A stretch of 64,000 bases of DNA from Halocynthiibacter sp049608145 (GCF_049608145.1 NZ_JBMYXF010000002.1:1-64000), one strand, 5' to 3'; positions 25,502-34,944 are shown, counted from the stretch's first letter. Numbers and translations are program-made. Notes: generated by a model not told the origin, from the letters alone.

Positions 25502-26454
25502 CGGCAATAAGGCCCACTGCCGTGGTTGGCGACGTCGAAATGGAAATGATCCTGATGGTATCGGTCTGCATCGGGTCCCAGAACCGTGCCAAAAGGCCCG
25601 CAGGCTGATCGATGCATACGCCGCAAAAGTTCACGTTGCGGATTGCTACGCCAACCGGACAGAACCGTAATATCTGCGCCGTTTTTTAGATTGATCCCGG
25701 CAATATCAACCGCGTTGCCCTTACCATGTTCACTGACACGCGCACCGGCCCGGTTATTACGTGTGCGACAGGAATAGCTGGCAATCACGCGAATGCTTTC
25801 GACACCTCCGCCAAGACGCCCCACAGCAGGACGCACGCCTTCATTGATCCAAGTCTTTAACGCCTGCGCTGTATCGCAGTTAATTGTCGCAGGACTGGTC
25901 AATGTCACGCCATCAATTTCAGTAATCCGCACAGGGTTAGACACACCACACCCACGCATCGTGCCCGCAATAGAAGCCACTTGTTCTCCGCGAATTGTGC
26001 GATCTCCACAGACAGATCCCCGACGAGGTTGATTGCCGCGCTGACGTGCTGCACGTCGTTCATCCCGTTCACGGCGACGCCGTTCTGCATTGCTTTCCCC
26101 CGCAGGTGCAGCAGTGGTTGCGGCCGCCTGTGCGACCCGTCGCTGTGCAAGTCCTGCAGGGCGCAGCTGTGGGATCAGGGATCGGCTAACACCAGGCACC
26201 GAAGCCGCGATAAAGCCAACTGTCGCGGCGGGTGCCGATACAACAGTGCGCGCCACGCTGCGCGTGCCCGGGCGCAATTGTGGCCGGATTGATGGATTAT
26301 AAAAGACAGGCACAGTCGTCTGACGCACGGTGCTTTGAACAACCGTTCCCGGACGCAGTTGCGGGATCAGCGAACGGGATGGCGCATTGGCCAGCGCGGG
26401 CTGACCCAAGATCAATGCGGTCATCAGCGCATATGTGAAACCGCGCTTGGTCAT
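25498..26454 (-). CDS. Extensin-like secreted protein, putative peptidase-fold
   Basis: A 318-residue exported protein (signal peptide ending ALA near residue 22). Residues about 25-110 are Pro/Arg-rich and repeat the phrase PQLRPG three times. The C-terminal half is the extensin-like domain (PF06904), with SEHGKGNAVDIAG and the HQDHFHFDVA tail. This resembles the zinc ligands of VanY/MepA-type peptidoglycan peptidases, so wall cleavage is plausible (inference). Its start overlaps the tyrC stop by 4 nt, so it is cotranscribed with hisC and tyrC. Confidence 0.88.
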   Translation of the reverse strand: MTKRGFTYALMTALILGQPALANAPSRSLIPQLRPGTVVQSTVRQTTVPVFYNPSIRPQLRPGTRSVARTVVSAPAATVGFIAASVPGVSRSLIPQLRPAGLAQRRVAQAAATTAAPAGESNAERRRRERDERRAARQRGNQPRRGSVCGDRTIRGEQVASIAGTMRGCGVSNPVRITEIDGVTLTSPATINCDTAQALKTWINEGVRPAVGRLGGGVESIRVIASYSCRTRNNRAGARVSEHGKGNAVDIAGINLKNGADITVLSGWRSNPQRELLRRMHRSACGPFGTVLGPDADRYHQDHFHFDVANHGSGPYCR

Positions 26455-27380
26455 TCTGGTGCGGCGGGTTTCGCCCCCCGGCCAAAGTCTGGCGCGTCTG
26501 TGTCCTGACCTGCCTCGATAATGCCGCGACGAATGGTGCGGGTGCGGGTAAAATAATCGTGCAGCAGCTCACCATCGCCCGTGCGTATCGCGCGTTGCAG
26601 AGCAAAAAGCTCCTCGGTGAAACGACCCAGAATTTCCAATGTGGCTTCTTTGTTATTCAGAAACACATCGCGCCACATGGTCGGATCAGACGCAGCGATA
26701 CGGGTGAAATCCCGAAAACCAGCAGCGGAATATTTGATCACTTCGCTGTCGGTCACACGGCGCAGATCATCAGCGACACCCACCATTGTATATGCAATCA
26801 GGTGCGGCGCATGGCTGGTCACGCCCAGCACAAGATCATGATGTTCCGCATCCATCTGTTCAACATTCGCGCCAAGCCCTTCCCAGAACTTTGTCAGGCG
26901 ATCGATTTCTTCCGGATTTTCACAGCAATCGGAAATGAGCAAACACCAGCGATTGTCATACAGCTCCGCAAAACCGGCGTCTGGACCAGAATGTTCCGTA
27001 CCCGCCAGAGGGTGGCCCGGGATAAAACAGGCATGATCAGGTAAATGAGGTGAGACATCTCTGATAACGGCGGCTTTCACGGAGCCAACATCGGTGATCA
27101 CAGCCCCCTGTTTCAGATGTGGTGCAATTTCAGCGGCAACCGTTCCCATCGCGCCAACAGGCACACAAAGCACGACCAGATCCGCATCCTTCACAGCATC
27201 CGTCGCGCTGTCACAGATCATATCACACAGACCGATTTCTCTGGCGCGGGCGCGCGTTTTTTCTGAACGCGCAAAACCCGTCACTTCGCCGGCAAGGCCC
27301 GCGCGTTTCATGCCCCAGAACATTGAAGACGCGATCAGCCCCAGGCCAATAAGTGCTACCCGATCATAAATCTGCGTCAT
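26451..27380 (-). CDS. tyrC: Prephenate/arogenate dehydrogenase
   Basis: An NAD(P)-dependent dehydrogenase of tyrosine synthesis, of the cyclohexadienyl type. The N-terminal Rossmann motif is IGLGLIASSMFWGMKRAG. VTDVGSVKAAV (near residue 95), the catalytic-region IPGHPLAGTEHSGPDA and GVTSHAPHLIAY near residue 187 are family signatures. 309 residues is normal. It overlaps hisC by 4 nt. Pairing with an aromatic-capable HisC-type aminotransferase is common in alphaproteobacteria and supports a Tyr/Phe role. Confidence 0.93.
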   Translation of the reverse strand: MTQIYDRVALIGLGLIASSMFWGMKRAGLAGEVTGFARSEKTRARAREIGLCDMICDSATDAVKDADLVVLCVPVGAMGTVAAEIAPHLKQGAVITDVGSVKAAVIRDVSPHLPDHACFIPGHPLAGTEHSGPDAGFAELYDNRWCLLISDCCENPEEIDRLTKFWEGLGANVEQMDAEHHDLVLGVTSHAPHLIAYTMVGVADDLRRVTDSEVIKYSAAGFRDFTRIAASDPTMWRDVFLNNKEATLEILGRFTEELFALQRAIRTGDGELLHDYFTRTRTIRRGIIEAGQDTDAPDFGRGAKPAAPE

Positions 27381-28495
27381 TCAGATACATCCGCTTTAAC
27401 CGTGGGATCAGACGCATCGCCTTCTTTAAATCGCCCGATCACATGGGCCACACGACGGCAGGATGGTTCATCACCAATTGTGATCCGCAAACAGTTGGGA
27501 AGGTTATATCCCCCAACTTTACGCACAATCAGGCCTTCTTTGCGCAGTTCTGCATCACAGGCATTTGCTTCTTCTTCAGATGCAAAGCGTGCAAGAATAA
27601 AGTTTGCGCAAGACGTATCAGACATTACGCCATGTTCGGCCAAAGCTTCGGCCAACCACGCCCGCAAACGCGCATTTTCATTGCGACATTTCGTGACATA
27701 GTCCTGATCTTTCAAGGCGGCTTCGGCTGTGTCCAGTTGCGGACGGGACAGATTAAAGGGTGGACGGATCTTCAATAAAGTTTCGATCACGTTCTTCGGA
27801 CCATACCCCCAGCCGACCCGTAATCCACCGAGACCATACAGCTTGGAAAAGGTACGTGTCATGACAACATTGTCACGGCTTTCGACCAACCCGGCACCGC
27901 CATCAAAGTTTTCGATATAATCCGCATACGCGCCATCCAGAACCAGCAGGCATTGCTCCGGCAGGCCAGCGGCCAGACGGCCAACTTCATTGCCACCAAT
28001 CATGGTGCCAGTGGGGTTGTTGGGGTTCGCAATAAAGACAAGCTTTGTGCGTTCTGTGCAGGCCTCTAGGATTGCATCCACATCGGTCAGACGACCACGT
28101 TCTTTCACCTCAACAGGTGTACCACCCGCCGCAAGCGTAGAAATGCGATACATGGCAAAGCCGTGTTCCGTATGAATGACCTCATCACCTTCGCCAACAT
28201 AAGCCTGACACAGAAGTGAAATTACTTCGTCAGAACCATTCCCGCAAATGATCCCTTCCTCTTCCAGATCAAACTGCGCCGCGAGAGCACGGATCAGTGT
28301 TTTATGATCAGAGGGCGGATAGCGATGCAGTTCATGGCCCGACTTGCGCCACGCTTCGGTCGCCTTTTCAGATGGACCAGCTGGGTTTTCGTTGGATGAC
28401 AGTTTGATCACGTCGCGTACACCAGCGACTTTTGCTTCGCCACCTTTGTAGGGCGCGATATTCTTCACACTGCTTTTTGGCCGGATGCTTGTCAT
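27377..28495 (-). CDS. hisC: Histidinol-phosphate / aromatic aminotransferase
   Basis: A 372-residue class II PLP aminotransferase of the HisC family. SSNENPAGPS, GNGSDEVISLL, FIANPNNPTGT and the PLP-lysine segment TRTFSKLYGLGGLRVGWGY are all present. It is coupled to tyrC rather than to his genes, so it probably works mainly in tyrosine/phenylalanine synthesis (a second HisC). ATG 28495 follows GGATGGG and is preferred over the frame starting at 28522. Confidence 0.93.
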   Translation of the reverse strand: MTSIRPKSSVKNIAPYKGGEAKVAGVRDVIKLSSNENPAGPSEKATEAWRKSGHELHRYPPSDHKTLIRALAAQFDLEEEGIICGNGSDEVISLLCQAYVGEGDEVIHTEHGFAMYRISTLAAGGTPVEVKERGRLTDVDAILEACTERTKLVFIANPNNPTGTMIGGNEVGRLAAGLPEQCLLVLDGAYADYIENFDGGAGLVESRDNVVMTRTFSKLYGLGGLRVGWGYGPKNVIETLLKIRPPFNLSRPQLDTAEAALKDQDYVTKCRNENARLRAWLAEALAEHGVMSDTSCANFILARFASEEEANACDAELRKEGLIVRKVGGYNLPNCLRITIGDEPSCRRVAHVIGRFKEGDASDPTVKADVSE

Positions 28496-28588
28496 TGGGG
28501 AAACCCATCCTTGCTTACACATTCACGGGCCGTTTTAACCTCAGCATCCGCGCAAGACCATGGGGAAAACACCTCATCCCGCAGATAT

Positions 28589-28617
28589 AAAAAAAGGGGC
28601 ACCAAAATGCCCCTTTT
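28589..28617 (-). terminator. Rho-independent terminator
   Basis: On the minus strand a stem of GGGGC paired with GCCCC, extended by A-T pairs around an 8-nt loop, is followed by a run of seven T. It lies about 70 nt after the secreted alpha/beta hydrolase gene. Confidence 0.85.
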
Positions 28618-28684
28618 CGAAATGCACGGCTTCTCCGACAAAAGCTAACTTTCCGCCCCCAATGGCAGGCTATTCAGATCAAAG

Positions 28685-29554
28685 TCAGAGGCCAGACATC
28701 CAACTGCGCAAGTCATCAAAGAACGCGTTTTCTTCCTCAATGAACGGGTAATGACCGGAATTCTCAAAAATCGTCAGTTGCGCATTCGGTGCAAGATCTG
28801 CAATTCTGCCGGCCCCTTGCTCTGGCGGAGTGATACCATCCACACGCCCTGCAACGGCATAGACTGGCACACTAATTTTCGGAAGCTCTTCCACCATATT
28901 GAACGACCCCAACAGCCCCGCCGCCGCATTCCAAGCCTGGTAAGAATATGTTGTTGCTTCATCCAGCTTTGCGCCCAGTGCCGGGTCATAATCTTTGAAA
29001 TACATCTGTATGACAAGATTCCAGGTCGCGCGGAAAGTCTCATCATCCGGCATCGGGCCTGCAAACAATGCACCCAACGCCCCCATTTGCGCATCATTCC
29101 CGGCAAGCGCAGGTTCATAGTCCAGCGCTGGCGCCGTGTCGATCAGCGCAAGACCTGTCAACTTATCTTGATGGGCCGCAGCATAAGCTTGGGCAATGAA
29201 TCCTCCGTAGGAATGCCCTATCAAGATCATGTCATCGTGTCCCAGATGTGCACGCAACCCATCGGCATCAGACACAAGACGATCCATTGTCAGGTCAGAA
29301 AAATCTGCGGGATGATCTGATTGACCGTTCCCATGGTGATCATAGTAAATCACCGAATGCCCATCAGAAAGCTGATCGAAATAAGGCCGCAGATAGGTGT
29401 GATCAAGACCCAGCCCGCCGTGCATCACCATAACCGCAGGGCCATCCCCCACGACAGTGTAGGACAGGGTGCTGCCATTAATTTCCACTGTTTCCGCCTG
29501 GGCCGCCCCGATAACCATACTGATAACTCCCGCACTTATTAAAGATTTCTTCAT
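28685..29554 (-). CDS. Secreted alpha/beta hydrolase
   Basis: A 289-residue protein with a Sec signal peptide (MKKSLISAG to QA, about 20 residues), followed by an alpha/beta hydrolase domain resembling proline iminopeptidases. The oxyanion region is MHGGLGLDHTYLRPY, the nucleophile elbow GHSYGG near residue 112, the acid in the VDG turn and the His in NSGHYPF. GGGGAGGAT just before 29554 fixes the start; the longer frame to 29626 would bury the signal peptide. Monocistronic. Substrate unknown. Confidence 0.88.
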   Translation of the reverse strand: MKKSLISAGVISMVIGAAQAETVEINGSTLSYTVVGDGPAVMVMHGGLGLDHTYLRPYFDQLSDGHSVIYYDHHGNGQSDHPADFSDLTMDRLVSDADGLRAHLGHDDMILIGHSYGGFIAQAYAAAHQDKLTGLALIDTAPALDYEPALAGNDAQMGALGALFAGPMPDDETFRATWNLVIQMYFKDYDPALGAKLDEATTYSYQAWNAAAGLLGSFNMVEELPKISVPVYAVAGRVDGITPPEQGAGRIADLAPNAQLTIFENSGHYPFIEEENAFFDDLRSWMSGL

Positions 29555-29610
29555 GACATCCTCCCCGATGTACAGACAGGGTGGCACAGGCCCGGGGCCG
29601 CAGGCAAATA

Positions 29611-29636
29611 AAAAAGGCCGCCCCAAGGCGACCTTT
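29611..29636 (-). terminator. Rho-independent terminator of rpsD
   Basis: On the minus strand a 9-bp stem with one G-U pair (arms 29628-29636 and 29615-29623) and a 4-nt loop runs into five or six T, about 25 nt after the rpsD stop. Confidence 0.8.
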
Positions 29637-29661
29637 AAAATTCTCAGTGGTTCGGCGAAAA

Positions 29662-30282
29662 TTAGTTTTTCGCGTAGAATTCCACGACGAGGTTTGGTTC
29701 CATCATCACTGGGTATGGCACATCGCCAAGACCCGGAGTGCGAATGAAAGTCGCCTTCATTTTGGAGTGATCCGCTTCAACATAGTCAGGAACATCACGT
29801 TCTGCCAGTTGTGTTGCTTCGATCAGAACAGCCAGCTGGCGGGACTTTTCACGAACTTCGATCACGTCGCCTTCTTTAACACGGTAAGAAGGAATGTTCA
29901 CTTTCTTGCCGTTCACAGTCACGTGGCCGTGGTTTACGAACTGACGTGCTGCAAAAACAGTTGCAACGAATTTCGCGCGGTACACAACAGCGTCAAGACG
30001 ACGCTCAAGCAGACCAATGAGGTTTTCACCTGTATCGCCTTTAACACGCTCAGCTTCGCCATAGATGCGACGGAACTGCTTCTCGGTCAGGTCGCCATAG
30101 TAGCCTTTCAGCTTTTGCTTGGCGCGCAGCTGGATACCGAAGTCAGACAGTTTGCCTTTACGGCGCTGACCGTGCTGGCCTGGGCCATATTCACGACGGT
30201 TTACTGGAGACTTAGGACGGCCCCAGATGTTTTCGCCCATGCGGCGGTCAATTTTGTATTTGGCAGCAGTACGTTTAGTCAT
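29662..30282 (-). CDS. rpsD: 30S ribosomal protein S4
   Basis: An assembly-nucleating protein of the small ribosomal subunit. The 206-residue sequence has the typical N terminus (TKRTAAKYKIDRRMGENIWG, REYGPGQHGQRRKGKLSDFG) and an S4 RNA-binding domain (RRLDAVVYRAKF, RQFVNHGHVTVNGKKVNIP). AAGGAGAA 6 nt upstream of 30282 fixes the start; the 34-residue upstream extension is not part of S4. It stands alone with a leader of over 100 nt and its own terminator, as in other alphaproteobacteria. Confidence 0.98.
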   Translation of the reverse strand: MTKRTAAKYKIDRRMGENIWGRPKSPVNRREYGPGQHGQRRKGKLSDFGIQLRAKQKLKGYYGDLTEKQFRRIYGEAERVKGDTGENLIGLLERRLDAVVYRAKFVATVFAARQFVNHGHVTVNGKKVNIPSYRVKEGDVIEVREKSRQLAVLIEATQLAERDVPDYVEADHSKMKATFIRTPGLGDVPYPVMMEPNLVVEFYAKN

Positions 30283-30626
30283 TGCTGTTCTCCTTCTGTG
30301 CCCGCTTGTCAGCCTATTTAGGCGTCCGCGCTGCGGTTTATTGAAGGGCGTTGTCCTTCTCCCGGAAACCCGGGTGACAGGCATCCTCTTGCGAGGGCCA
30401 CCAACACCAAAGAATCCCCAGAACAGATTCTGCCCGGGAACAGAGGGCTTTTAGGGGCAGGACCATCAGCTGTCAACGGGATTTCCACCCTGTTTTACAG
30501 CGATTGCACCGATAGATAACACGAATACTCGCACCTTAAATATTTTATACTTGAAATAAATTCCACCTGTGGCACAGTTCAGCAAGGGACAGGTGTCAGG
30601 ACACAGGCCCCGACAAGGAGGAAAAC
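30283..30626. other. Divergent promoter region, rpsD and aromatic cluster
   Basis: 344 bases with no supported gene. The left part is GC-rich and should be the rpsD 5' leader on the minus strand, with short inverted repeats such as CCCGGGTTTCCGGG near 30360-30375. The right part turns AT-rich at 30535-30562 and probably holds the promoter of the plus-strand CoA-ring cluster. Confidence 0.5.
30541..30558 (+). promoter_or_regulatory. Candidate MarR operator / promoter
   Basis: TATTT and AAATA form a short inverted repeat around TATACTTG. It includes a -10-like TATACT at 30546-30551, about 70 nt before the first gene of the cluster. A MarR-family gene is within the cluster, so this is a reasonable place for its operator. 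The arms are only 5 bp, and a -35 element is not clear. Confidence 0.3.
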
Positions 30627-32921
30627 ATGAAAATCGCATGTCTGGGCGGCGGCCCTGCCGGGCTTTACTTTGCTATCTCAATGAAACTGCGCCAACCCGA
30701 GGCACAGGTCACCGTGATTGAGCGCAACAAAGCCGATGACACATTTGGTTGGGGGGTTGTTCTGTCCGATGATGCGATGGGCAACCTTTCGGAAAACGAC
30801 CCTGTTTCAGCGCAAATGATCCGTGACAGCTTTTCCTGGTGGGATGACATTGCCGTGGTGCATGACGGGGTGCGCACCGTGTCCGGCGGCCATGGCTTTG
30901 CCGGCATTGGCCGGATGCGGATGTTATTGATCCTGCAAGAACGCGCGCGAGAGCTGGGCGTGAACCTTGTGTTTGAGACCGAAGCGAAACCTGTGCAAGA
31001 CTACCAGGCCGAATATGACGTGGTAGTTGGTTGTGATGGTTTGGGCTCCAAAGTCCGTGACGCCCATTCCGAGCATTTCAAACCCGAAATTGATGTACGT
31101 GAATGCAAATTCATCTGGCTCGGCACCCAGCAGAAATTCGACGACGCTTTCACCTTTATCTTTGAGAAAACCGAACATGGTTGGGTTTGGGCCCATGCTT
31201 ACCAGTTTGATGATGACACTGCCACGGTGATTGTCGAATGCCAGCAAGAGACCTGGGATAAATTTGGCTTTGAAGCGATGAGCAAGGACCAGATCATCGC
31301 GAAATGTGAAGAAATCTTTGCGGATCATCTGGGCGGGCATAAGCTGATGTCCAACGCCGATCACCTGCGTGGATCCGCCGTCTGGATGAACTTCCCCCGG
31401 GTGCTGTGTGAGAAATGGCATCATGAGAATGTGGTGCTGCTGGGCGATGCGTCTGCCACCGCGCATTTTTCGATCGGGTCAGGGTCACGTCTGGCTTTTG
31501 ACAGTGCGATTGCCTTGGCGGAGTTCATTCACACCGAAGACACGCTGGAAGGCGCATTTACACGTTACCAAGAGGAACGCCGCCTGGATGTGCTGCGCCT
31601 GCAATCCGCGGCGCGCAATTCGCTGGAATGGTTTGAACAGGTGGAACGTTACCTGGATCTGGACCCGGTGCAGTTCAACTATTCCCTGCTGACCCGGTCC
31701 CAGCGCATCAGCCACGAAAACCTGCGTGAACGCGACGCAGATTGGCTGGAGAGTGCCGAAAAATGGTTCCAGACCCAAGCAGGCGGCGCAGAAACGCCGG
31801 TGCGTGCGCCGATGTTTGCACCTTATAAACTGCGCGACATGGGCCTGAAAAACCGCATCGTGGTGTCCCCCATGGCACAATATAAGGCCGTGGATGGCAC
31901 ACCTACGGATTGGCATTTGATCCATTATGGGGAACGCGCAAAAGGCGGGGCCGCGCTGATCTATACAGAGATGACATGTGTGTCTAACACGGGCAGAATC
32001 ACGCCAGGTTGCCCAGGTCTATATGCACCGGAACATGAAGCGGGCTGGAAACGCCTAACGGATTTCGTACACGCCGAAACCGACGCAAAGATCTGCTGCC
32101 AGATCGGTCATGCCGGGCGCAAGGGGTCTACGCGCATTGGCTGGGAAGGCATGGATCAACCGCTGGAAAGTGGCAATTGGGATCTGATATCAGCCTCGCC
32201 TATTGCTTGGTCGGACAACAACGCCACTCCGCGCGAAATCACCCGCGCTGAGATGGATGAGGTGCGGGATCAGTTTGTGGCTGCAACTGAAATGGCGGAT
32301 CGTGCAGGTTTTGACATGGTCGAATTGCACGCCGCCCATGGCTATCTGATCAGCTCCTTCATTTCCCCTGTCAGCAACCAGCGCACCGATGGTTACGGCG
32401 GCAGTCTGGAAAACCGCATGCGTTACCCGCTGGAAGTCTTCAAGGCCATGCGTGCAGTCTGGCCGGAAGGCAAACCCATGTCCGTGCGGATTTCTGCAAA
32501 TGACTGGGTGGGAGAGGCCGGTGTCACCCCGATCGATGCCGTCGACATCGCAGATATGTTCCATGCGGCGGGGGCCGACATCATCGACGTATCTGCAGGT
32601 CAGACGACAACCGACGCCAAACCCATCTATGGCCGTATGTTCCAGACGCCTTTCTCGGATCGCATCCGCAATGACACGGGCATCGCGACCATGGCGGTGG
32701 GCAATATCTTTGAACCCGATCACGCCAATTCCATCCTGATGGCCGGGCGTGCCGATCTGGTCGCCGTTGGCCGCCCGCATCTGGCTGATCCATACTGGAC
32801 CCTGCATAATGGCGCGGCAATCGGGGATCGTTCTGCGACGTGGCCCCTGCCCTATGACGCGGGCCGCGAACAGGCCTGGCGTCTGGCGGATCGCAATGCT
32901 GAAATGCTGGGGAAAGTGTGA
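30627..32921 (+). CDS. 2-Aminobenzoyl-CoA monooxygenase/reductase-like fused flavoenzyme
   Basis: A two-domain 764-residue flavoprotein. Residues 1 to about 380 are an FAD aromatic hydroxylase (GGGPAG at 7-12, VVGCDGLGSKVRD, VLLGDASATAHFSIGSGSRLA). Residues about 395-764 are an Old Yellow Enzyme-type FMN reductase (RIVVSPMAQY, QIGHAGRKGS, ELHAAHGYLISSF). This fusion is known from Azoarcus evansii, where it hydroxylates and then reduces 2-aminobenzoyl-CoA. Databases also call such proteins salicylyl-CoA 5-hydroxylase/oxidoreductase. GGAGG lies 8 nt before the ATG. It begins a 13-gene cluster with a CoA ligase and beta-oxidation-type enzymes. Substrate choice (anthranilate, salicylate or another) is inferred. 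Confidence 0.9.
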   Translation: MKIACLGGGPAGLYFAISMKLRQPEAQVTVIERNKADDTFGWGVVLSDDAMGNLSENDPVSAQMIRDSFSWWDDIAVVHDGVRTVSGGHGFAGIGRMRMLLILQERARELGVNLVFETEAKPVQDYQAEYDVVVGCDGLGSKVRDAHSEHFKPEIDVRECKFIWLGTQQKFDDAFTFIFEKTEHGWVWAHAYQFDDDTATVIVECQQETWDKFGFEAMSKDQIIAKCEEIFADHLGGHKLMSNADHLRGSAVWMNFPRVLCEKWHHENVVLLGDASATAHFSIGSGSRLAFDSAIALAEFIHTEDTLEGAFTRYQEERRLDVLRLQSAARNSLEWFEQVERYLDLDPVQFNYSLLTRSQRISHENLRERDADWLESAEKWFQTQAGGAETPVRAPMFAPYKLRDMGLKNRIVVSPMAQYKAVDGTPTDWHLIHYGERAKGGAALIYTEMTCVSNTGRITPGCPGLYAPEHEAGWKRLTDFVHAETDAKICCQIGHAGRKGSTRIGWEGMDQPLESGNWDLISASPIAWSDNNATPREITRAEMDEVRDQFVAATEMADRAGFDMVELHAAHGYLISSFISPVSNQRTDGYGGSLENRMRYPLEVFKAMRAVWPEGKPMSVRISANDWVGEAGVTPIDAVDIADMFHAAGADIIDVSAGQTTTDAKPIYGRMFQTPFSDRIRNDTGIATMAVGNIFEPDHANSILMAGRADLVAVGRPHLADPYWTLHNGAAIGDRSATWPLPYDAGREQAWRLADRNAEMLGKV

Positions 32922-33682
32922 TGAGCGACCTAACAGGTAAACACGCAGTGGTAACAGGCGGCGGCACGGGTGTCGGCGCAGCAATCGCTGAAACACTGGC
33001 CCATGCAGGCGCACGGGTGACGGTGATGGGCCGCACGGAAGCCCCTCTGAAACAAGTGGCAAAACAGCATAAAGCGATTGGCTACACCTGCTGTGATGTG
33101 ACAGATACCGATGCCGTAAAATCCGCATTTCGCGAGGCACGCGGCGTGAATGGTGCCATCGATATGATCATCGCCAATGCGGGTGCGGCCGAAAGCAAGC
33201 CTTTCGCGAAAACCTCTGCCGACGAATTTCAGACCATGCTGGATGTGAACCTGACAGGCGTGTTCAACTGCTTCCAGGCCGCTTTGCCCGATATGGAGCT
33301 GGCCGGCGAAGGGCGCATGATTTCCATTGCCTCTACCGCCGGACTGAAAGGCTATCCCTATGTCGCGGGCTATGTGGCGGCGAAACACGGGGTTGTCGGC
33401 CTGACCCGCGCGCTGGCCCTGGAACTTGCGCAAACCGGTGTGACCGTGAACGCGATCTGCCCAGGCTTTATCGACACCCCGATGCTGGAGCGGTCCATCA
33501 CAATCATCATGGAAAAAACCGGGATGGCGCGCACAAAGGCCGAACGTGCCCTGCGTGCCCCCAACCCGCAAGACCGTTTCGTCACCCCGCAGGAGGTCGC
33601 GGATATGGTACTCTGGCTCTGTTCAGACAGCGCGCGCGGCGTGAATGGTGCGGCCCTGCCGATCTCAGGCGGTGAAATATGA
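32921..33682 (+). CDS. SDR family dehydrogenase
   Basis: A 253-residue short-chain dehydrogenase/reductase. TGGGTGVGAAIA is the cofactor site, IIANAGAA the structural NAG motif, and SIASTAG with YVAAKHG the Ser-Tyr-Lys active site; ICPGFIDTPM and a C-terminal GAALPISGGEI follow. The ATG overlaps the preceding stop (TGATG). In this setting it probably oxidises a 3-hydroxyacyl-CoA or ring-hydroxy intermediate, as in analogous aromatic CoA pathways (inference). Confidence 0.9.
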   Translation: MSDLTGKHAVVTGGGTGVGAAIAETLAHAGARVTVMGRTEAPLKQVAKQHKAIGYTCCDVTDTDAVKSAFREARGVNGAIDMIIANAGAAESKPFAKTSADEFQTMLDVNLTGVFNCFQAALPDMELAGEGRMISIASTAGLKGYPYVAGYVAAKHGVVGLTRALALELAQTGVTVNAICPGFIDTPMLERSITIIMEKTGMARTKAERALRAPNPQDRFVTPQEVADMVLWLCSDSARGVNGAALPISGGEI

Positions 33683-33692
33683 AGGTGAAGAC

Positions 33693-34142
33693 ATGCTAAA
33701 CCCGGAACCCGATTCAAAATCCCGCCTGCGGCTCTGGCTGCGCCTACTGAAGACCAGCCGGGGGATTGAGACAACATTGCGCGAACGCCTGCGCGTGGAA
33801 TTTAACTCCACCCTGCCGCGTTTTGACGTCATGGCTGCGCTGATGCGCCATGAAGACGGACTGCGGATGAGCGAGCTGGCCGGTGGTCTGAAAGTATCCA
33901 ATGGCAATGTCACCGGCATTATTGAACGCTTGGTGGAAGATGACATGGTGGAACGGGTGGCGGTAAAGGGCGACCGGCGCGCGACCAAAGTGCGGCTGAC
34001 CCGTGGGGGTAAAATTCACTTCGAAAAACTCGCCGAGGCGCATGAAGCCTGGATTGACGAATTGCTGGGCGCCTTTGCGCCGGAAGATGCAGATTACCTG
34101 TCCGCGCAATTGCAGACGGTGGAGGATCAGACACATGACTAA
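33693..34142 (+). CDS. MarR family transcriptional regulator
   Basis: A 149-residue winged-helix regulator. LPRFDVMAALMRHEDGLRMSELAG, then VSNGNVTGIIERLVEDDMVERV and the wing GDRRATKVRLT, match MarR proteins that respond to aromatic acids or their CoA esters. ATG 33693 has GAAGGTGAA just upstream and lies 10 nt after the SDR stop. Its stop overlaps the next gene by 8 nt, so the regulator is made with the pathway, typical of autoregulated catabolic operons. Its likely target is the promoter before 30627. Confidence 0.9.
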   Translation: MLNPEPDSKSRLRLWLRLLKTSRGIETTLRERLRVEFNSTLPRFDVMAALMRHEDGLRMSELAGGLKVSNGNVTGIIERLVEDDMVERVAVKGDRRATKVRLTRGGKIHFEKLAEAHEAWIDELLGAFAPEDADYLSAQLQTVEDQTHD

Positions 34143-34944
34143 TGCATGCACTGAAGTTCAGCATTTTAAACTGTCGATCACCGATCGCGTGGCGACCGTG
34201 CGGCTGAATCGACCAGACCGCAAGAACCCCCTGACCTTTGAAAGTTACGCAGAGCTGCGTGACTGGTTCCGTGACCTACATTACGTCGATGATGTGGATG
34301 TGGTGGTCTTTGCCTCAAACGGTGGAAACTTTTCATCCGGGGGTGATGTGCATGACATCATTGGGCCGTTGACGCGGATGAACATGAAAGATCTCATGCG
34401 TTTCACCCGGATGACCGGCGACCTGGTCAAGGCAATTATGAATTGCGGCAAGCCTGTGATTGCCGCGGTCGATGGCATCTGTGTCGGGGCGGGCGCAATC
34501 ATCGCCATGGCGTCCGACATGCGTATTGCAACGCCCGAGACAAAGACAGCCTTTCTGTTCACCCGTGTCGGGCTTGCTGGTTGTGACATGGGCGCTTGCG
34601 CAATTTTACCCCGGATCATTGGGCAATCCCGCGCGGCAGAATTGCTCTATACAGGGCGTTCCATGTCTGCTCAGGAAGGTGAGGCATGGGGATTTTATTC
34701 CCGTCTGGTTTCAACTGACGCTTTAGAAACAGAAGCGCAGGGAATGGCGGATCGCATCAAATCCGGACCCAATTTCGCCCATATGATGACCAAAACCATG
34801 TTGAACCAAGAATGGTCTATGTCGATTGATCAGGCGATTGAAGCCGAGGCCCAGGCCCAAGCGATTTGCATGCAGACGGAAGATTTCAAACGCGCATACA
34901 ATGCGTTTGTCGCCAAAGAAAAACCGGTATTTGAGGGGGACTAA
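34135..34944 (+). CDS. Crotonase-fold protein (enoyl-CoA hydratase/isomerase family)
   Basis: A 269-residue crotonase superfamily protein. RLNRPDRKNPLTFESYAEL and the oxyanion-hole strand FASNGGNFSSGGDVHDI are present, with KPVIAAVDGICVGAGAIIAMASDMRIA as the second block. The two Glu used by water-adding hydratases are not seen: the first position is Ile in GAGAIIA, the second lies in FTRVG. An Asp in GLAGCDMGACAILPR sits where dienoyl-CoA isomerases and chlorobenzoyl-CoA dehalogenase carry a catalytic Asp. This is alignment by eye. It may therefore be an isomerase or ring-cleaving hydrolase rather than a plain hydratase. Confidence 0.85.
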   Translation: MTNACTEVQHFKLSITDRVATVRLNRPDRKNPLTFESYAELRDWFRDLHYVDDVDVVVFASNGGNFSSGGDVHDIIGPLTRMNMKDLMRFTRMTGDLVKAIMNCGKPVIAAVDGICVGAGAIIAMASDMRIATPETKTAFLFTRVGLAGCDMGACAILPRIIGQSRAAELLYTGRSMSAQEGEAWGFYSRLVSTDALETEAQGMADRIKSGPNFAHMMTKTMLNQEWSMSIDQAIEAEAQAQAICMQTEDFKRAYNAFVAKEKPVFEGD

